A program made the translations under genes and the position numbers. A stretch of 64,000 nt of DNA. It comes from Erinaceus europaeus (taxonomy: Eukaryota; Chordata; Mammalia; Eulipotyphla; Erinaceidae). The notes beneath the pieces are model-generated. The model ran no database searches and was not told the DNA's origin. It worked only from the letters and a program-made list of their open reading frames with translations. The stretch is taken from contig NC_080175.1 in the NCBI RefSeq assembly GCF_950295315.1, forward strand, positions 87,196,161 through 87,260,160, given 5' to 3'. Shown piece after piece: positions 11,400 through 22,152 of the stretch (position 1 is the first letter of the stretch; every line of letters begins with the position of its first letter).

Positions 11400-12044
11400 T
11401 TTACTAATTATCATAATAAAATTTGACTTATCAGATGAATCTTCTATTTTAGCAGTCTGATCTGATGATATAATTTGTATCATTTGTATAATTTGATTGT
11501 TTGCTATTAGGTCCCTGCTAGTCACTATAAGCAAATTTAATGAGTCTATGACTTCATAAGTAAAGATAGATTATTTAGAAAAGGCCTCAGGATGTTCACC
11601 TGTCAAATTCATCAATAGTAGGACATTTCGACAATTCTGAAAGTTCATTTAAAAAAATAGGAGCTGATAAAAGTTAGAATTATTTGTGTATCTGGTTATG
11701 TTTTTAATACTATTTTAAAGATCTGTGATATTATGTTTTATTCAAACAACAGAACTAGAACAACTCAAAGTTATTGGGTCATTAAATAGGATGCCATTTT
11801 GTACAAAAACTTAAAGAAATTTTATCTTTTAAAATAATTATAATTAAACTGAATGTCTAAATACTAGATGCTACCCGTGGGTTTATTATCTAAATATTAG
11901 GTTACTTTTGAACATCATTTCTTTCTCTTGGTATTTTGATTTACTTACTGCTTTTTTGGCAGAGCTGCAGACTCAGGCACATTCATTTTCACTGCTCCAG
12001 GCCAGTTATAATTCTGATAAAAAGACAGATGATAGGTAGATAGG
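11400..12044. other. Unique intronic sequence
   Basis: AT-rich, with no repeat or exon recognised. Confidence 0.35.
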
Positions 12045-12140
12045 GAGAAAGAAAGAAAGAAAGAAAGAAAGAAAGGAGGGAGGGAGGAAGGAAGGAAAAT
12101 AGGAAGAAAGGAAGAAAGGAAGGAAGAAAGAAAGAGAGAA
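12045..12140. repeat. (GAAA/GGAA)n purine tract
   Basis: Imperfect GAAA, GGAG and GAAG tetranucleotides directly upstream of a SINE. Confidence 0.95.
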
Positions 12141-12145
12141 AAAGA

Positions 12146-12398
12146 GGGAGTCAAGCAGTAGCTCAGCACATGGCGCAAAGCACAAGGACCGGCAGAAGGA
12201 TCCTGGTTCGAACCCCAGCTCCCCACCTGCAGAGGAGTCGATTCACAGGCGGTGAAGCAGGTCTGCAGGTGTCTGTCTTTCTCTCCCCCTCTCTCTCTGT
12301 CTTCCCCTCCCTCTCTCCATTTCTGTCCTGTCCAACAACAACAATAAAACAACAAGGGCAACAAAAATAAATAAATAGATATTAAAACATTTAAAAAA
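12146..12398 (+). repeat. ERI type A SINE
   Basis: GGGAGTCAAGCAGTAGCTCA head, CCTGGTTCGAACCCCAGC B-box region, AACAACAAGGGCAACAAAAA tail. It sits between two purine microsatellites, which may be one split tract. Confidence 0.88.
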
Positions 12399-12455
12399 AG
12401 AAAGGATGAAAGAAAGAAAAAAAGAAAGAAAGAAGGAAGGAAAGAAAGAAAGTCA
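12399..12455. repeat. (GAAA)n purine tract
   Basis: GAAAGAAAAAAAGAAAGAA-type sequence after the SINE tail. Confidence 0.9.
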
Positions 12456-12589
12456 CCATAGCAAAAATCACTATAACATCATCTATTTAGTTCAAAGATT
12501 TGAACTTGGGACATGCACAGGCCACCTACCCTGCACAATGAACTCCCTTTCTATCTCGCCCTCTCTCATTTTATTTTCTGCTAATTTGG

Positions 12590-13740
12590 CCTAAAATTAC
12601 TTTAAAGACATGTATAGATATTATATATATATTCCATATAATGTAATATTTAGTCCATATTATATAATATATATATATATATTCCATCATTGGGGGAAAA
12701 CCTTTGATGAGATTATAGTTGAATTTATGCTTAAAATAATTTTGAAACTTTGTAAGATTTAGTAAGTGTGTACACAGTAGTGCTTATAGCAAACTTAAGA
12801 AATTAGCTCACCATTATCTTAATATTTGAATTTACCACTTCTAAATTTAGAATTTTAATTGTAAATAATATTATGATTTGTATAACTTAAATACTATAAA
12901 ATAGTTATTTTTATCAATAACAAAGTTTACAGTATTATTTTAATATCTGCATTTTTATTGCTTATAATATGCAGTAGCCCAACTCCTTCCAGAATTTATG
13001 CTCTTATGTTAATTAAAAGTAATTTAACGATTTGATAAAAACTGATTTTTAGTAATTTGGTAAAATGTCCCTATTAAGTATAAAAGAAAAAAGAGCTCAT
13101 GACCAACAAGTATCAGTTGTATGTTATTATGAGTGACGTAATGAATGGATGTATCTTTCCTGAAAATATATGGTGATCTCAAATAGAGCATTAGAGCACC
13201 TTTCTTGATGTATTAATTTAAATGTACCACTTACAATCTGACATGAATCACTTTGTTATTTTAGCCTATATGCATATTTCATATTCTTATGAAGTATTGG
13301 GGGTTCTATAAAAATTCCATCTAAAACATAATAAGTACTGAACATGGTCTTTTGTTAGTAAAAAAAAATAATAGTTTACATTGATTTCTGAAAATTTAAC
13401 TTTTTCTGATTCCTTTTATATCCTGTGGTTCTGGTCTGAAGATAATTTGAGGTAGACAAGATAATTAGATAATCAGCATTTCACAAACGAGTTGTCAGCT
13501 GACTAAAATAGGTTATGTTAAAATGCTATCTGTGACATTCACCTTTCTGTCTTAATAACCTTATATAGCTTGAAATGCCTAATCAAGTGTTTCCTATAAT
13601 AACTAGAAAGATACCAGAAATATAATTTATAAAATAAATATAGAGAAATTTAAAAGAAATGTAACTGGGCCAGAAACATGTACAAGTTTGTGTGGCGTGA
13701 ACTGAGTAGAGGAGAACTTATTTTAGCCAATTTTAAAATA
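12590..13740. other. Unique AT-rich intronic sequence
   Basis: More than 1 kb without a recognised SINE, L1 or HC repeat, very AT-rich, with a TA-rich patch at 12622-12682. No exon seen. Confidence 0.4.
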
Positions 13741-13893
13741 TATTATAGTTGCTTTATTTATTTATTTATTCAACTTTATAGAAGAGAGAAAGAGTCAAAA
13801 AGAGCAGAATACTGTTCTACTCTGGCATAGTTGGTCCTAAGTGGTTTGAAAACCTGACAACTAAAAATAATAAGTAAATAAAAACAATTGGCT

Positions 13894-13894
<1 letters not shown>

Positions 13895-13940
<46 letters not shown>
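13895..13940. repeat. (CA)n microsatellite
   Basis: About 22 AC dinucleotides. Confidence 0.98.
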
Positions 13941-13943
<3 letters not shown>

Positions 13944-14085
13944 ATAGTGTGATGGCTTAGCTCTATGTGTGCCTCAGGTTTGAATCCAACCCCCACTGAT
14001 TTGAAGGAAGCTTCAGTGTTTTGCTCTCTCTTTCTCTATCTCTACCTAAAAATAAAGATGCATAAAATAAATTCAATTTAAAAAG
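13941..14085 (+). repeat. Old tRNA-SINE, plus
   Basis: GTGATAGTGTGATGGCTTAG head, CAGGTTTGAATCCAACCCCC B-box region, TTGCTCTCTCTTTCTC body and an AAAATAAAG tail. Confidence 0.65.
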
Positions 14086-14264
14086 AATAATTTTATAAAG
14101 GTATAAGAATACATAATTACTTTGCAACACAATTTACATATTCAAGGGTTGCATAAATGGCCATGAAAAATATATACATTGAAATCTGTGACTGCTATAG
14201 AAGTAGAACTATCTTGTTAATTTTTATTTTCTTCAATAAAATTATATAGCAATTAAAAAAAAAA

Positions 14265-14640
14265 GATTTACGGACAACCATCTGTCCAATGATAAACAAG
14301 TGGATAAAGGAAGTCATGATATATATATATACACACACTGTGGAATACTACACAGCTTAAGTAAAGAGGAGACCCTGAGTTTTTCTACAACAAGGAAGAT
14401 ATAGGATACCTCATGCTCAAAGAAATAAATCAGTAGAAGGACAAATACCAGATGATTCCACTCACAAGTGGGACAGATAATGTGAAAGTGATAAGGAACA
14501 GATAAGATAGAAAAGAGATAAAATCTTGCTTTCTGTCTAAAACTCTGAGGTTTCAAAATGGGAAGCGGGAAAGATGTTGTCCAAGGGGAGAGGAAGCCAG
14601 TGTCCTCTCTTAAGGGAGGGGACATTTGGAAATGTGTAAA
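14265..14640 (+). repeat. L1 3' end, plus, diverged
   Basis: GGACAACCATCTGTCCAATG, GTGGAATACTACACAGC and TACCAGATGATTCCACTCAC follow the order seen in L1 ORF2 ends and 3' UTRs. The TATATACACA motif is expanded to a short TA run. Confidence 0.7.
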
Positions 14641-14904
14641 GTGGGTTTACAAGTAAACTGTAAAGGTGTATAGTTGAGATTCTCTAGGCACACGTAATTC
14701 TGTTTCAGAGAGGAGGATGAAGGATTGCCTTCTGGGATGTACTTCTCTGGAATTAAGGAATGGAAAGAAAAAAAATGAATTCATTGTATTATTCATCCAA
14801 ATGGTAACAAGAATGGGAAAATAAAACAAGCCTTAAGAAGGTAAAGAATGTTAAACTTAAAAACATGGATGCAGAGTTATTTTTTATAGTATGTAATTAA
14901 TTAA

Positions 14905-15062
14905 TTTTTTAAATTTTATTCAATGAGGGAGGGAGGGAGTGAGACAGAGAGAGAGACAGACAGAATGAATCACATAAATACACAGAGAAAAACCAGAGCA
15001 CTGTTCATTGTCCAACACCAGCTTATGGTGGAGTTTCAGACTGAAAATTTCTGTTTTCCACA
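14905..15062 (-). repeat. Diverged SINE remnant, minus
   Basis: A GAGAGACAGACAGAATGAATC body and CCAGAGCACTGTTCATTG segment like the old tRNA-SINE. The head side is lost. Confidence 0.45.
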
Positions 15063-15536
15063 TAACACTCTAACCCTCCCTTTAGGCCCACCTCCACCAG
15101 CAGGTTCCAAGACCTGAACACTCCCCTGCACCAGAGTCCTTTACTTTGATGCAGTACACCAAATCCAGTCCACGTTCTGCCTTGTGTTTTCCCGTCTGTT
15201 CTTATTTCTCAACTTCTATCTATGAGAAGGGATCATTCCATATTCATCCTTCTCTTTCTGGCTTATCTCACTTAACAGGATTCTTTCAAGCTCCACCCAA
15301 GACGAGGTGAAGAAGGTGAATTCATCATTTTTAACAGATGAGCAGTATTCTATTGTATAAACCACTACTATAAACCACTACTTAATCAGCCTCTCATCTG
15401 TTGTTTGACACCTCAGTTGCTTCCCGCTTTTAGTGATTGCAAATTGTGCTGCTATGAACATAGGTGTACATAGATCTTTTTGGATGTGTGTGTTTGGTTC
15501 CTTGGGATATATCCTCAAGACAGGAATCACAGGGTG
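15063..15536 (-). repeat. L1 3' end (ORF2 end plus 3' UTR), antisense
   Basis: CAGAGTCCTTTACTTTGATG, TATCTCACTTAACAGGATTC, CAGTATTCTATTGTATAAAC and GCTGCTATGAACATAGG are reverse complements of segments of the plus-strand L1 copies at 20510, 31766 and 48000. Confidence 0.88.
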
Positions 15537-15611
15537 TTCTTCTCTTCTCTTCTCTTCTCTTCTCTTCTCTTCTCTTCTCTTCTCTTCTCTTCTCTCTCTC
15601 TCTCTCTCTTT
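15537..15611. repeat. (TCTTC)n then (TC)n
   Basis: Eleven or so pentamers run into a TC dinucleotide tract, at the point where the antisense L1 stops. Confidence 0.97.
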
Positions 15612-15770
15612 CCCCTTGAATCTCTTTTTAAATAAAGTAAATAATTTTTAATAACCCTATGGATAGTGAAATAGCTCACTTGGATATTATGCCGTTTTCT
15701 TTTCCATATGTATAACCTATGTTAGGACCTTGCCTTCACAATATTAAACGAAACTTCAGTTTTATTGCCT

Positions 15771-15781
15771 CCCTCTCCCTG

Positions 15782-15856
<75 letters not shown>
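15771..15856. repeat. (TC)n then (TA)n
   Basis: CTGTCTCTGTCTCT grades into TC repeats and then about 13 TA units. Confidence 0.97.
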
Positions 15857-16570
15857 GATGCAGAGGTTATACAGGCTCCTGTGCTAAATATGGCCCCCAG
15901 ATCAAATCATCAAGGTTTACAGTTAACAATATTTATATATGTTTCCCATATTTGGAAATTACTCTCTTACCTGATCCAGCTTTCTATTCCTATTTCCAAA
16001 TCTGATACCATCTCCTCAGATAATACCTTTAGACCATCTGCATGTTAGCTGCCAAGCTCAGGCAAAAATGAGGAGAGGTCACGGGCCCCTTGGAATATAC
16101 CTAAAATAGACCTATCAGCTTTTTCCAAAACAGAAACCCCAAATCTCACCATCTATATTCTTACCTTTAGGTTCCTGATTACTAAACAATCTGTTCTGCT
16201 TTATATCTTTATGCTTTTTCAGCCACCAAGTTACAGATGTTATCACTGAAGCCAACCTGACTTCCCTGGGCAGATGACCCTATCCATGTACCTTGGAGCT
16301 CCACCTCCCCAGAGCCCTGCCCCACTAGGGAAAGAGAGAGAAAGGCTTGGAGAATGAACCAATCTGCCAACGCCCATATCCAGTGGAGAAGCAACTAAAG
16401 AAGCCAGACCTCCCCCCTTCTGCACCCCATAATGATCCTGGACCATACTCCCAAAGGGATAAAGAATAGGAAAGCCTTCAATGGAGGGGATGGGATATGA
16501 AGTTCTGGTGGTGGGAACTGGGTGGAATCGTACTGCTCTTATCCTGTGGTCTTAATCAATAATAAAAGAA
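15857..16570 (+). repeat. HC repeat, ~710 bp copy
   Basis: It starts GATGCAGAGGTTATACAGG like 34290 in the longest copy, continues through CCATATTTGGAAATTACTCT and CCTTTAGGTTCCTGATTAC and ends with GGTGGTGGGAACTGGGTGG, an AATAATAAAAG signal and an A-rich tail. No long open frame. Confidence 0.8.
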
Positions 16571-16596
16571 AAGAAAAGAAAAATAAACAAAGTGGA

Positions 16597-16852
16597 AGGC
16601 AGGTGGTGGCTTACCAGGTTAAGCACACATAGAATGATGATCAAGGACCCACCCAAGCATCCCAGCCCCTGGTTCCCCGCCTGCATGGGGGTGTCACTTC
16701 ACAAGGATTGAAGTAGGTCTGCAGGTGTCTGTCTTTCTCTCTCCCTCTCTATTGTCCCCTCCTCTCTCAATTTCTCTTTGTCCCATCCAATGAAATGGGG
16801 GGGGGGGGATGACCACCAGTAGATTAATAGTGCAGGCACTAGACACAGAACA
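16597..16852 (+). repeat. ERI SINE with remnant of the 3' module
   Basis: GCAGGTGGTGGCTTACCAGG head, CCCCTGGTTCCCCGCCTGC, and a pyrimidine body. After a run of about 12 G comes ACCACCAGTAGATTAATAGTGCAGGCACTAG, the 3' module, which lacks its final arm. Confidence 0.7.
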
Positions 16853-17341
16853 TCCACAATTTATGTTCCATTAATTCTACACTAATCACTCTTCCTTTTT
16901 CACTTTAATCACCCTCCACTTACAGCCACAGGGATTCCCACATCGTACTTATTGAACCTGTATTTGCACCTGCGGGTGAAGCCACGCTCTGCTGGCTAAA
17001 CAACTTCAGAGGTTGTTTTTGCCACTACCCTTAGGCATTTATGAAGACCACACTCAATTTGATTATTTTCTCTAATTTTGATAGAGACCACTGCTGAGTG
17101 GTGCCCATCTCTACTTTCCACTCCTGCTTTCATCTCTGGGGAATGTGCTGTATCCCTAGAGGAACATTCAGCATTATTATCAGTTTTAATTAACTTCACA
17201 TACTTGAAGGATAGTATGCTAGATGCTAGGAAAAATTCATTAAATAGATATGGCTTTGCCTTCCAGCCATGTGTATATTAAACCATGATAGAATTAGTTG
17301 TTGTTATTTTTAACTGACCAGTAAGCATACCATTCTTCAGG

Positions 17342-17343
<2 letters not shown>
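16853..17343. other. Unique intronic sequence
   Basis: No repeat or exon recognised. Overlapping short open frames on both strands here have no known domain. Confidence 0.35.

Positions 17344-17381
<38 letters not shown>
17344..17381. repeat. (TA)n microsatellite
   Basis: About 18 TA units. Confidence 0.97.
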
Positions 17382-17384
<3 letters not shown>

Positions 17385-17644
17385 GAATTAATCACTTCAA
17401 TTGCCTTCTTCCATAACTTTTTAAAAATGGGAAATACTGAAATACGGTCATCAACCAAATGCCCAGGAAGTTTATGTACTAGTTCCATTTTAGATTACCA
17501 AGAAAGTGATAAAAATATGGTACCTAACAATTGATATCCAGTAGGTGAACTGGAATATTCTTAACAAACATAACTGATTTCCTCAAATCTAAACAAAAAT
17601 CAGGGAAAAGGAAAAAAAAATTACTCTGTGAAGTGGAATAAGAC

Positions 17645-17985
17645 TAAGTAAGTTTCCATGTTTCAGGCCAAGCCTGAAGACAGAAACCAGAGGTTGACTT
17701 GGAGCACTGGAATCATTCATGAGTTAGGTTACCAGTAAAAAAAAAAAATAATAAATAATATATAAAACACTAAGCAGAACCTGGACTGGAGTTGGTGTAT
17801 TGCACCAAAGTAAAAGACTCTGGGGTGGGGTTGGGGGTGGGGGCAGAATACAGGTCCAGGAAAAATATGGCAGAGGACCTAGTAGGGGTTGCATCGTCAT
17901 ATGAAAAGCTGAGAAATATTACGCATGTACAAACTACTGTATTTACGGTCGAATATAAAACCTCAATCCCCCAATAAAAGAAAAA
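17645..17985 (+). repeat. L1 3' UTR, plus
   Basis: GTATTGCACCAAAGTAAAAG, ACTCTGGGGTGGGG, TGTACAAACTACTGTATTTA and CAATCCCCCAATAAAAG match the 3' end of the L1 at 48385-48548. The left part is more diverged. Confidence 0.85.
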
Positions 17986-18383
17986 AAATCATTCATGGAA
18001 AATCACCTTTGCACATAACTGTTAGTTTCAGACACTAGCACTCCACAAATCTTTCCCAGATTCCTAACACTGGTTGTACCAAATTTTTCATTCTTCCTTC
18101 ATCACTGCCATGCACACATGCATACATCGAACCATGAATTGAAAGATAAGTAGAGGCTTTAACCTTATGCTATAGCTTTCATTTTAAATCCTTCCTACGC
18201 AGGCATGTGCTACTTTTCCTGGAACACAATCGGTATGTATCAGTGAACGAGTAGATTTAACTCCGTGTGCTGTAGATTCTGCAGCACCTTTGCTGTAACT
18301 CCAGATTCTTTTTGAAATGATTTCAAAGATAAATGACGTGACGGACTGCCAGGGGAGAGGGCTGGGAAGGGGTATTTACTTAC

Positions 18384-18554
18384 AGTGTATTTCTAGCACC
18401 TGCATGGCCACCTGCGGCGTGGCGTTAAGGGATTCGTGGTCTACTCTGCAGATCACAGCTACGCCGTCGTCACTCCTGTCCACTCGAAAATCCAGTGTGC
18501 TGCTCACAGTGAATGTCTTGCGATTGGCATCCTCTTCTTTTAAATATTTCACAT
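18384..18554 (-). CDS. CADM2: CADM2 exon: second half of Ig domain 2
   Basis: This coding exon is 17,724 bp downstream of the previous one in transcript sense. The acceptor TTTTCAG ends at 18555 on the minus strand, and the strong donor GTAAGTA starts at 18383. It is 171 bp, phase 1 to phase 1. The translation starts VKYLKEEDANRKTF, contains the second Ig2 cysteine in DDGVAVICRV and an N-glycosylation sequon in SLNATPQ, and ends MQVLEIH plus the first base of the next codon. Joined to the upstream exon it completes an I-set/C2-like Ig domain. Substitutions appear few relative to the human protein as I recall it, in keeping with strong constraint on CADM2. The next exon (start of Ig3) is not in the window. 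Confidence 0.96.
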
Positions 18555-18879
18555 CTGAAAATCCGATGTAAAATTTGAAATTGTGTAACATTCTTTCAAG
18601 ACGTCCTATTTTATTTACCCTAGAGATTTACTGTAAACACGGTCTCCACGACTTGATCAATTCTTCAAATGCAAAGATTTATGACTTTTACATTTGTTCT
18701 ATTTGAATTTGAACAAGTGGAAATGAAACTACTCTTTTTTTCCCCACCAGAGCCCTTCTTTTAATTCTGGCTTAGGGTGGCTCAGGATTGACAATTTCTT
18801 CTTCTTTTTTTTTTAATTAAAATTACTGCTGAGAGAATAAAAGGGCAGGATAGAATGCTTTAATACCTTTTAAAAATAT

Positions 18880-19072
18880 GTATTTGTTTGTTTATTATGG
18901 ATAAGACAGAGATAATCTGAGAGGGGAGAGGGACACTAAAAGGGAGAGAGACAGAGAGACACCTACAGAACTGTTTCACTACTTGGGAAGCTTCCGTCTG
19001 CAGATGGGGACCGGGAGCATGATCCTGGGTCCTTGTGCACTGTAATGTGTGTGCCACCACCTGGCCCCTTTA
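18880..19072 (-). repeat. ERI type B SINE
   Basis: A minus copy from TTATTATGGATAAGACAGAG to CACCACCTGGCCCC. The reversed B box is changed to GAGCATGATCCTGGGTCC. Confidence 0.85.
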
Positions 19073-19116
19073 CTGCCTTTAGTACAGATATCTATATACT
19101 CCATTTCGAAAAGAAA

Positions 19117-19420
19117 GCCATCTTAGGGGCCCAGTGGTGGTGCACCAGGTAGAACAAACACAATACTAAGTGCAAAGACTCGGGTCTGAGCCCCCGCCCC
19201 CCACCTGCAGTGCACACACTCTACAAGGGGTGAAGCAGATCTGCAGCTCCAAATGTCTATCTTTTTCTCTCCCTCACTATCTCTCCATCCCTTTCAATTT
19301 TTCTCTGTCCTATCAAATTCAAAGGAGAAAAAAAAAAAACCTGGCTGCCAGAAGCAATGGATTAATAGTGCAGGCAGGCACCAAGCCACACAGTAACTCT
19401 GGCGGTCAATAAAAAAAAAA
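19117..19420 (+). repeat. ERI composite SINE with 3' module
   Basis: Type B-like head GGGGCCCAGTGGTGGTGCAC, a pyrimidine body, an A-rich joint, then the module CTGGCTGCCAGAAGCAATGG...AACTCTGGCGGTC and a poly(A). The imperfect duplication AAGCCATCTTA / AAGCCATTTTA flanks it. Confidence 0.85.
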
Positions 19421-19761
19421 AAGCCATTTTACAATACTAATACTACAATAAAATATTTAGATTTGCTTTATTAAAAGTAATCTTAACTCTGAGCCATAAA
19501 TACAGTTAAGATAGGCAAATCCACAACTCTCTGGTCATATATAAAAGAACACAATGTATTTATTGCAACTACGTTTTACAACATAAATATTTTAAGATGG
19601 ACATAAACTGTTAAAGAACATATCAGATGAGGAAATTGTCATTTAGGTAAAGAAAAAAACAATCATAGAATAATTTTAATATATAAATAAATATATTTCC
19701 AGTAAATTTACGTTGATATAAATTTAATTGAGGGATCCATTGCAGCATGAATATGAATACT

Positions 19762-20300
19762 TGCCTTTTTTTTTTTTTTGCCTCTGGGGTTATAGCTGGG
19801 ATAAGGTACTGGCAATACAAATTCACTGCTCCTGGTGGCAATTTTTCCCATTTTATTCAATAAGACAGAGAGAAACTGAGAGAGGAGAAGGAGAGAAAAA
19901 GGACAAGAGATCCCAGTTCGAGCCCCCGGCTCCCCACCTGCAGGGGAGTCGCTCCACAAGCTGTGAAGCAGGTCTGCAGGTGTCTGTCTTTCTCTCCACC
20001 TCTGTCTCCCCTTCTCTCTCCATTTCTCTCTTTCCTATCCAATAGCAGTGACATCAATAACAACAATAATATTAACAACAACAGTAAAACAATAAGGGCA
20101 ACAAAAAGGAATAAATAAATAAATAAATGTTAAAAAAAAAAAAAAGAAAAAGAAAGGGCCAGAGAGAGAGAAAGCTGCCTGCAGACTAGCTTCACTGCTT
20201 GTGAAATTTCCTTGCTGCAGGTGGGGCAGCAAGGCTCGAACCTAGGTCCTTGTGCATAGTACCATGTGCACTTAACCAGGTATACTGCCACCCATTCCCT
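19762..20300 (-). repeat. ERI composite SINE, split by a SINE
   Basis: The left part starts with poly(T), then the reversed 3' module (TTGCCTCTGGGGTTATAGC...TGGTGGCAA) and the body. The right part (20149-20300) carries GGCTCGAACCTAGGTCCTT and ends CTGCCACCCATTCCC. Confidence 0.8.
19906..20148 (+). repeat. ERI type A SINE, 5'-truncated and nested
   Basis: It begins near the B box at GATCCCAGTTCGAGCCCCC and runs to a complete AACAATAAGGGCAACAAAAAGG tail, so the A box is absent. AGAAAAAG(G/A)A-like sequence occurs on both sides as a probable duplication. Confidence 0.8.
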
Positions 20301-20509
20301 TGAGTACTTTCTTCAAAAGGTGAATTCAGTTATCAATAGTTAAGTTTACTGTGCTCATGCAGAAATCTTTCATTAAATGATTTCCTTAAGGATTATTTGT
20401 TCTCTGTTGAAAAGAGGTTTAATAATATTGTCATTTAATTTGACATTTCTAGAGTTTAAAGTAGCTGCTAAGAATGTGCCAATCCGAAGGGGGGAGGAAC
20501 ATTCACCCA

Positions 20510-20729
20510 AAGAGATCTGTGTATACCTATGTTCTAAGCAACACAATTTGTAATAGACCAAATTTGGAAGCAACTGGAGTGTCCAACAACAGATGAATGG
20601 CTAAGAAAGTTGTGGTGTGTATTATGAGGTGACCAGTGGAATACTACTTAACTGTAAAGAATGATAAAGTCATCTCCTTCACTACATTTTGGATGGAGCT
20701 TAAAGGAATTGTGTTAAGTGAGATAAGCC
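20510..20729 (+). repeat. L1 ORF2 3' end, left of the Vingi insertion
   Basis: AAGCAACTGGAGTGTCCAAC, AGATGAATGGCTAAGAAAG, GAATACTACTTAACTG and GTGTTAAGTGAGATAAGCC are the usual L1 ORF2 end. It continues at 21608 after the Vingi insertion. Confidence 0.88.
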
Positions 20730-21602
20730 TCGGCCTCGAGTGAGCTTAATGTGTAGCTTGGCGATACGAGAATCCGGCATGAAGCCCAGCCAGTCTATCT
20801 TGGCGTTACTCTCGATCGCACTCTGTCATTTCACGAACATCTCATAAAAACTGCAGCAAAGGTGGGCGCGAGGAATCACATCATTGCAAGACTGGCCAGC
20901 TCCTCATGGGGCACGAGCGCTTCCACACTACGATCATCCTCTCTGGCATTATGCTATTCCACTGCAGAATACTGTGCCCCAGGATGGTTCCGTAGCCCCC
21001 ATGTCCACTTGGTCGATTCCAAATTATATTCCTCCATGAGGATCATTTCTGGAACCATCCGTTCCACCCCGGTTCCATGGCTGCCAGTTCTTAGCAACAT
21101 CACCCCGCCAGATATTCGTCGGGATGCGGCATCATCTAAGTTCATTTCCCACGTCTACGCTCGACTGGACCTGCCAATATACGCGGAGATCTTCGCCCAC
21201 CCTGTCCAACGCTTGACGTCTCATCACCCAATCTGGTCCCCTACGCCTACACTGAACTTCTCTGTTCCAGACTCTTGGAAACAGAGTTGGCAGTCAGCTG
21301 AGGTAAAGAACAAACACCTCATCACAGACCCCTGCAAGCGTCAACCCGGCTTTGACCTAGCACGCTATGATTGGGCCCTCCTCAATCGATATCGAACAGG
21401 CCATGGCCAGTGCGCCGCTATGTTCCATCGCTGGGGAGCCAGAGAGGACCCGAACTGCCCCTGTGGCTACAGACAGACTATGACCCACATAGTCAACGAC
21501 TGCCACCTCTCCAGATTCAAAGGAGGTCTCGAAACTTTACATCAGACTCAACCTGACGCTGTTGACTGGCTACGGAAGAAGGGCAAACGCTAGAAGAAGA
21601 AG
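20730..21602 (+). mobile_element. Vingi-like (Ingi-related) non-LTR retrotransposon, 5'-truncated
   Basis: This 873 bp segment has clearly higher GC and CpG than its flanks and sits inside an L1. It carries the C-terminal end of a reverse transcriptase ORF whose stop TAG (21591-21593) is followed at once by an (AAG)n tail. That is, there is almost no 3' UTR. A 5 bp duplication AAGCC (20725-20729 and 21603-21607) joins the two L1 parts exactly. The Vingi clade was reported as recently expanded in hedgehogs, and the lack of an RNase H domain after the RT fits it. Jockey or I-clade elements are the alternatives. Confidence 0.8.
20757..21593 (+). pseudogene. Vingi-like reverse transcriptase, C-terminal fragment
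   Basis: The frame is open from 20757 to the TAG at 21591, apart from a TAG at 20754-20756 just upstream. Near the start it reads VYLGVTLDRTLSFHEH, the conserved late RT motif of non-LTR elements. Then follow ALCYSTAEYCAPGW and PWLPVLSNITPPDIRRDAAS, both typical of jockey/Ingi-like RT C-termini. Near the end it has RYRTGHGQCAAMFHRWG and a Cys-X-Cys-X7-His-X4-Cys cluster (21456-21503, in NCPCGYRQTMTHIVNDC). Catalytic RT motifs and the endonuclease are missing because of 5' truncation, so it cannot be active. The near-intact frame suggests a fairly young copy. Confidence 0.85.
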
Positions 21603-21607
21603 AAGCC

Positions 21608-21905
21608 AGAAAGAGAAAAACATACACGGGATGATCTCACTCGTGGGTAGAACTTAAGAAACAAGAACAGAAAGGGGAAACAACATAGTAAAATGAACTA
21701 GTTTGGGGTTGCACCAAAGCAAATACCTCTGGGGAGGAAAGCGAGAGGGGTGAAGGGAGAGCAGAGGTTTTCAGGTCCTGGTACAAGGTGATGGACAAAA
21801 ATTGAGCATGAGCATGTTTTGCAGATATCTATGTTGGTGAGATGAGAATCTGTGCCCATGTGCCAACTGTACTATAAATCATTAACCTCACAGCTAAAAA
21901 AAAAA
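21608..21905 (+). repeat. L1 3' UTR, right of the Vingi insertion
   Basis: It begins AGAAAGAGAAAAACATACAC, the continuation of ...GATAAGCC at 20729. It contains GGGATGATCTCACTCG and TTGCACCAAAGCAAATACC and ends ACTATAAATCATTAACCTC plus A-run. Confidence 0.88.
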
Positions 21906-22128
21906 TCAGAAAGAATAGGGCAATTTTAATGAATTAAAAATAAAAAAAATGGGTTAGAGTTTAGATATCATTATAAGAATATCTTAACTATAGCTGATGG
22001 GAAAATCTTACATTTTCATTTCAATTCAATAATAGTATTTTCAGAAAAAGGGAGGTTGACCTGGAAAAAGTCCACAGTATATCTAATATTCCAGTATACT
22101 AAATAATCCATCTCAAAACATTATACAG

Positions 22129-22152
22129 ATATATATATATATATATATATAA
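22129..22152. repeat. (TA)n microsatellite
   Basis: About 11 TA units. Confidence 0.9.

Noticed and set aside
20862..21593. 243-residue open frame as a host gene
   Set aside because: Contains non-LTR retrotransposon RT motifs, starts within a 5'-truncated element and is flanked by a duplication inside an L1.
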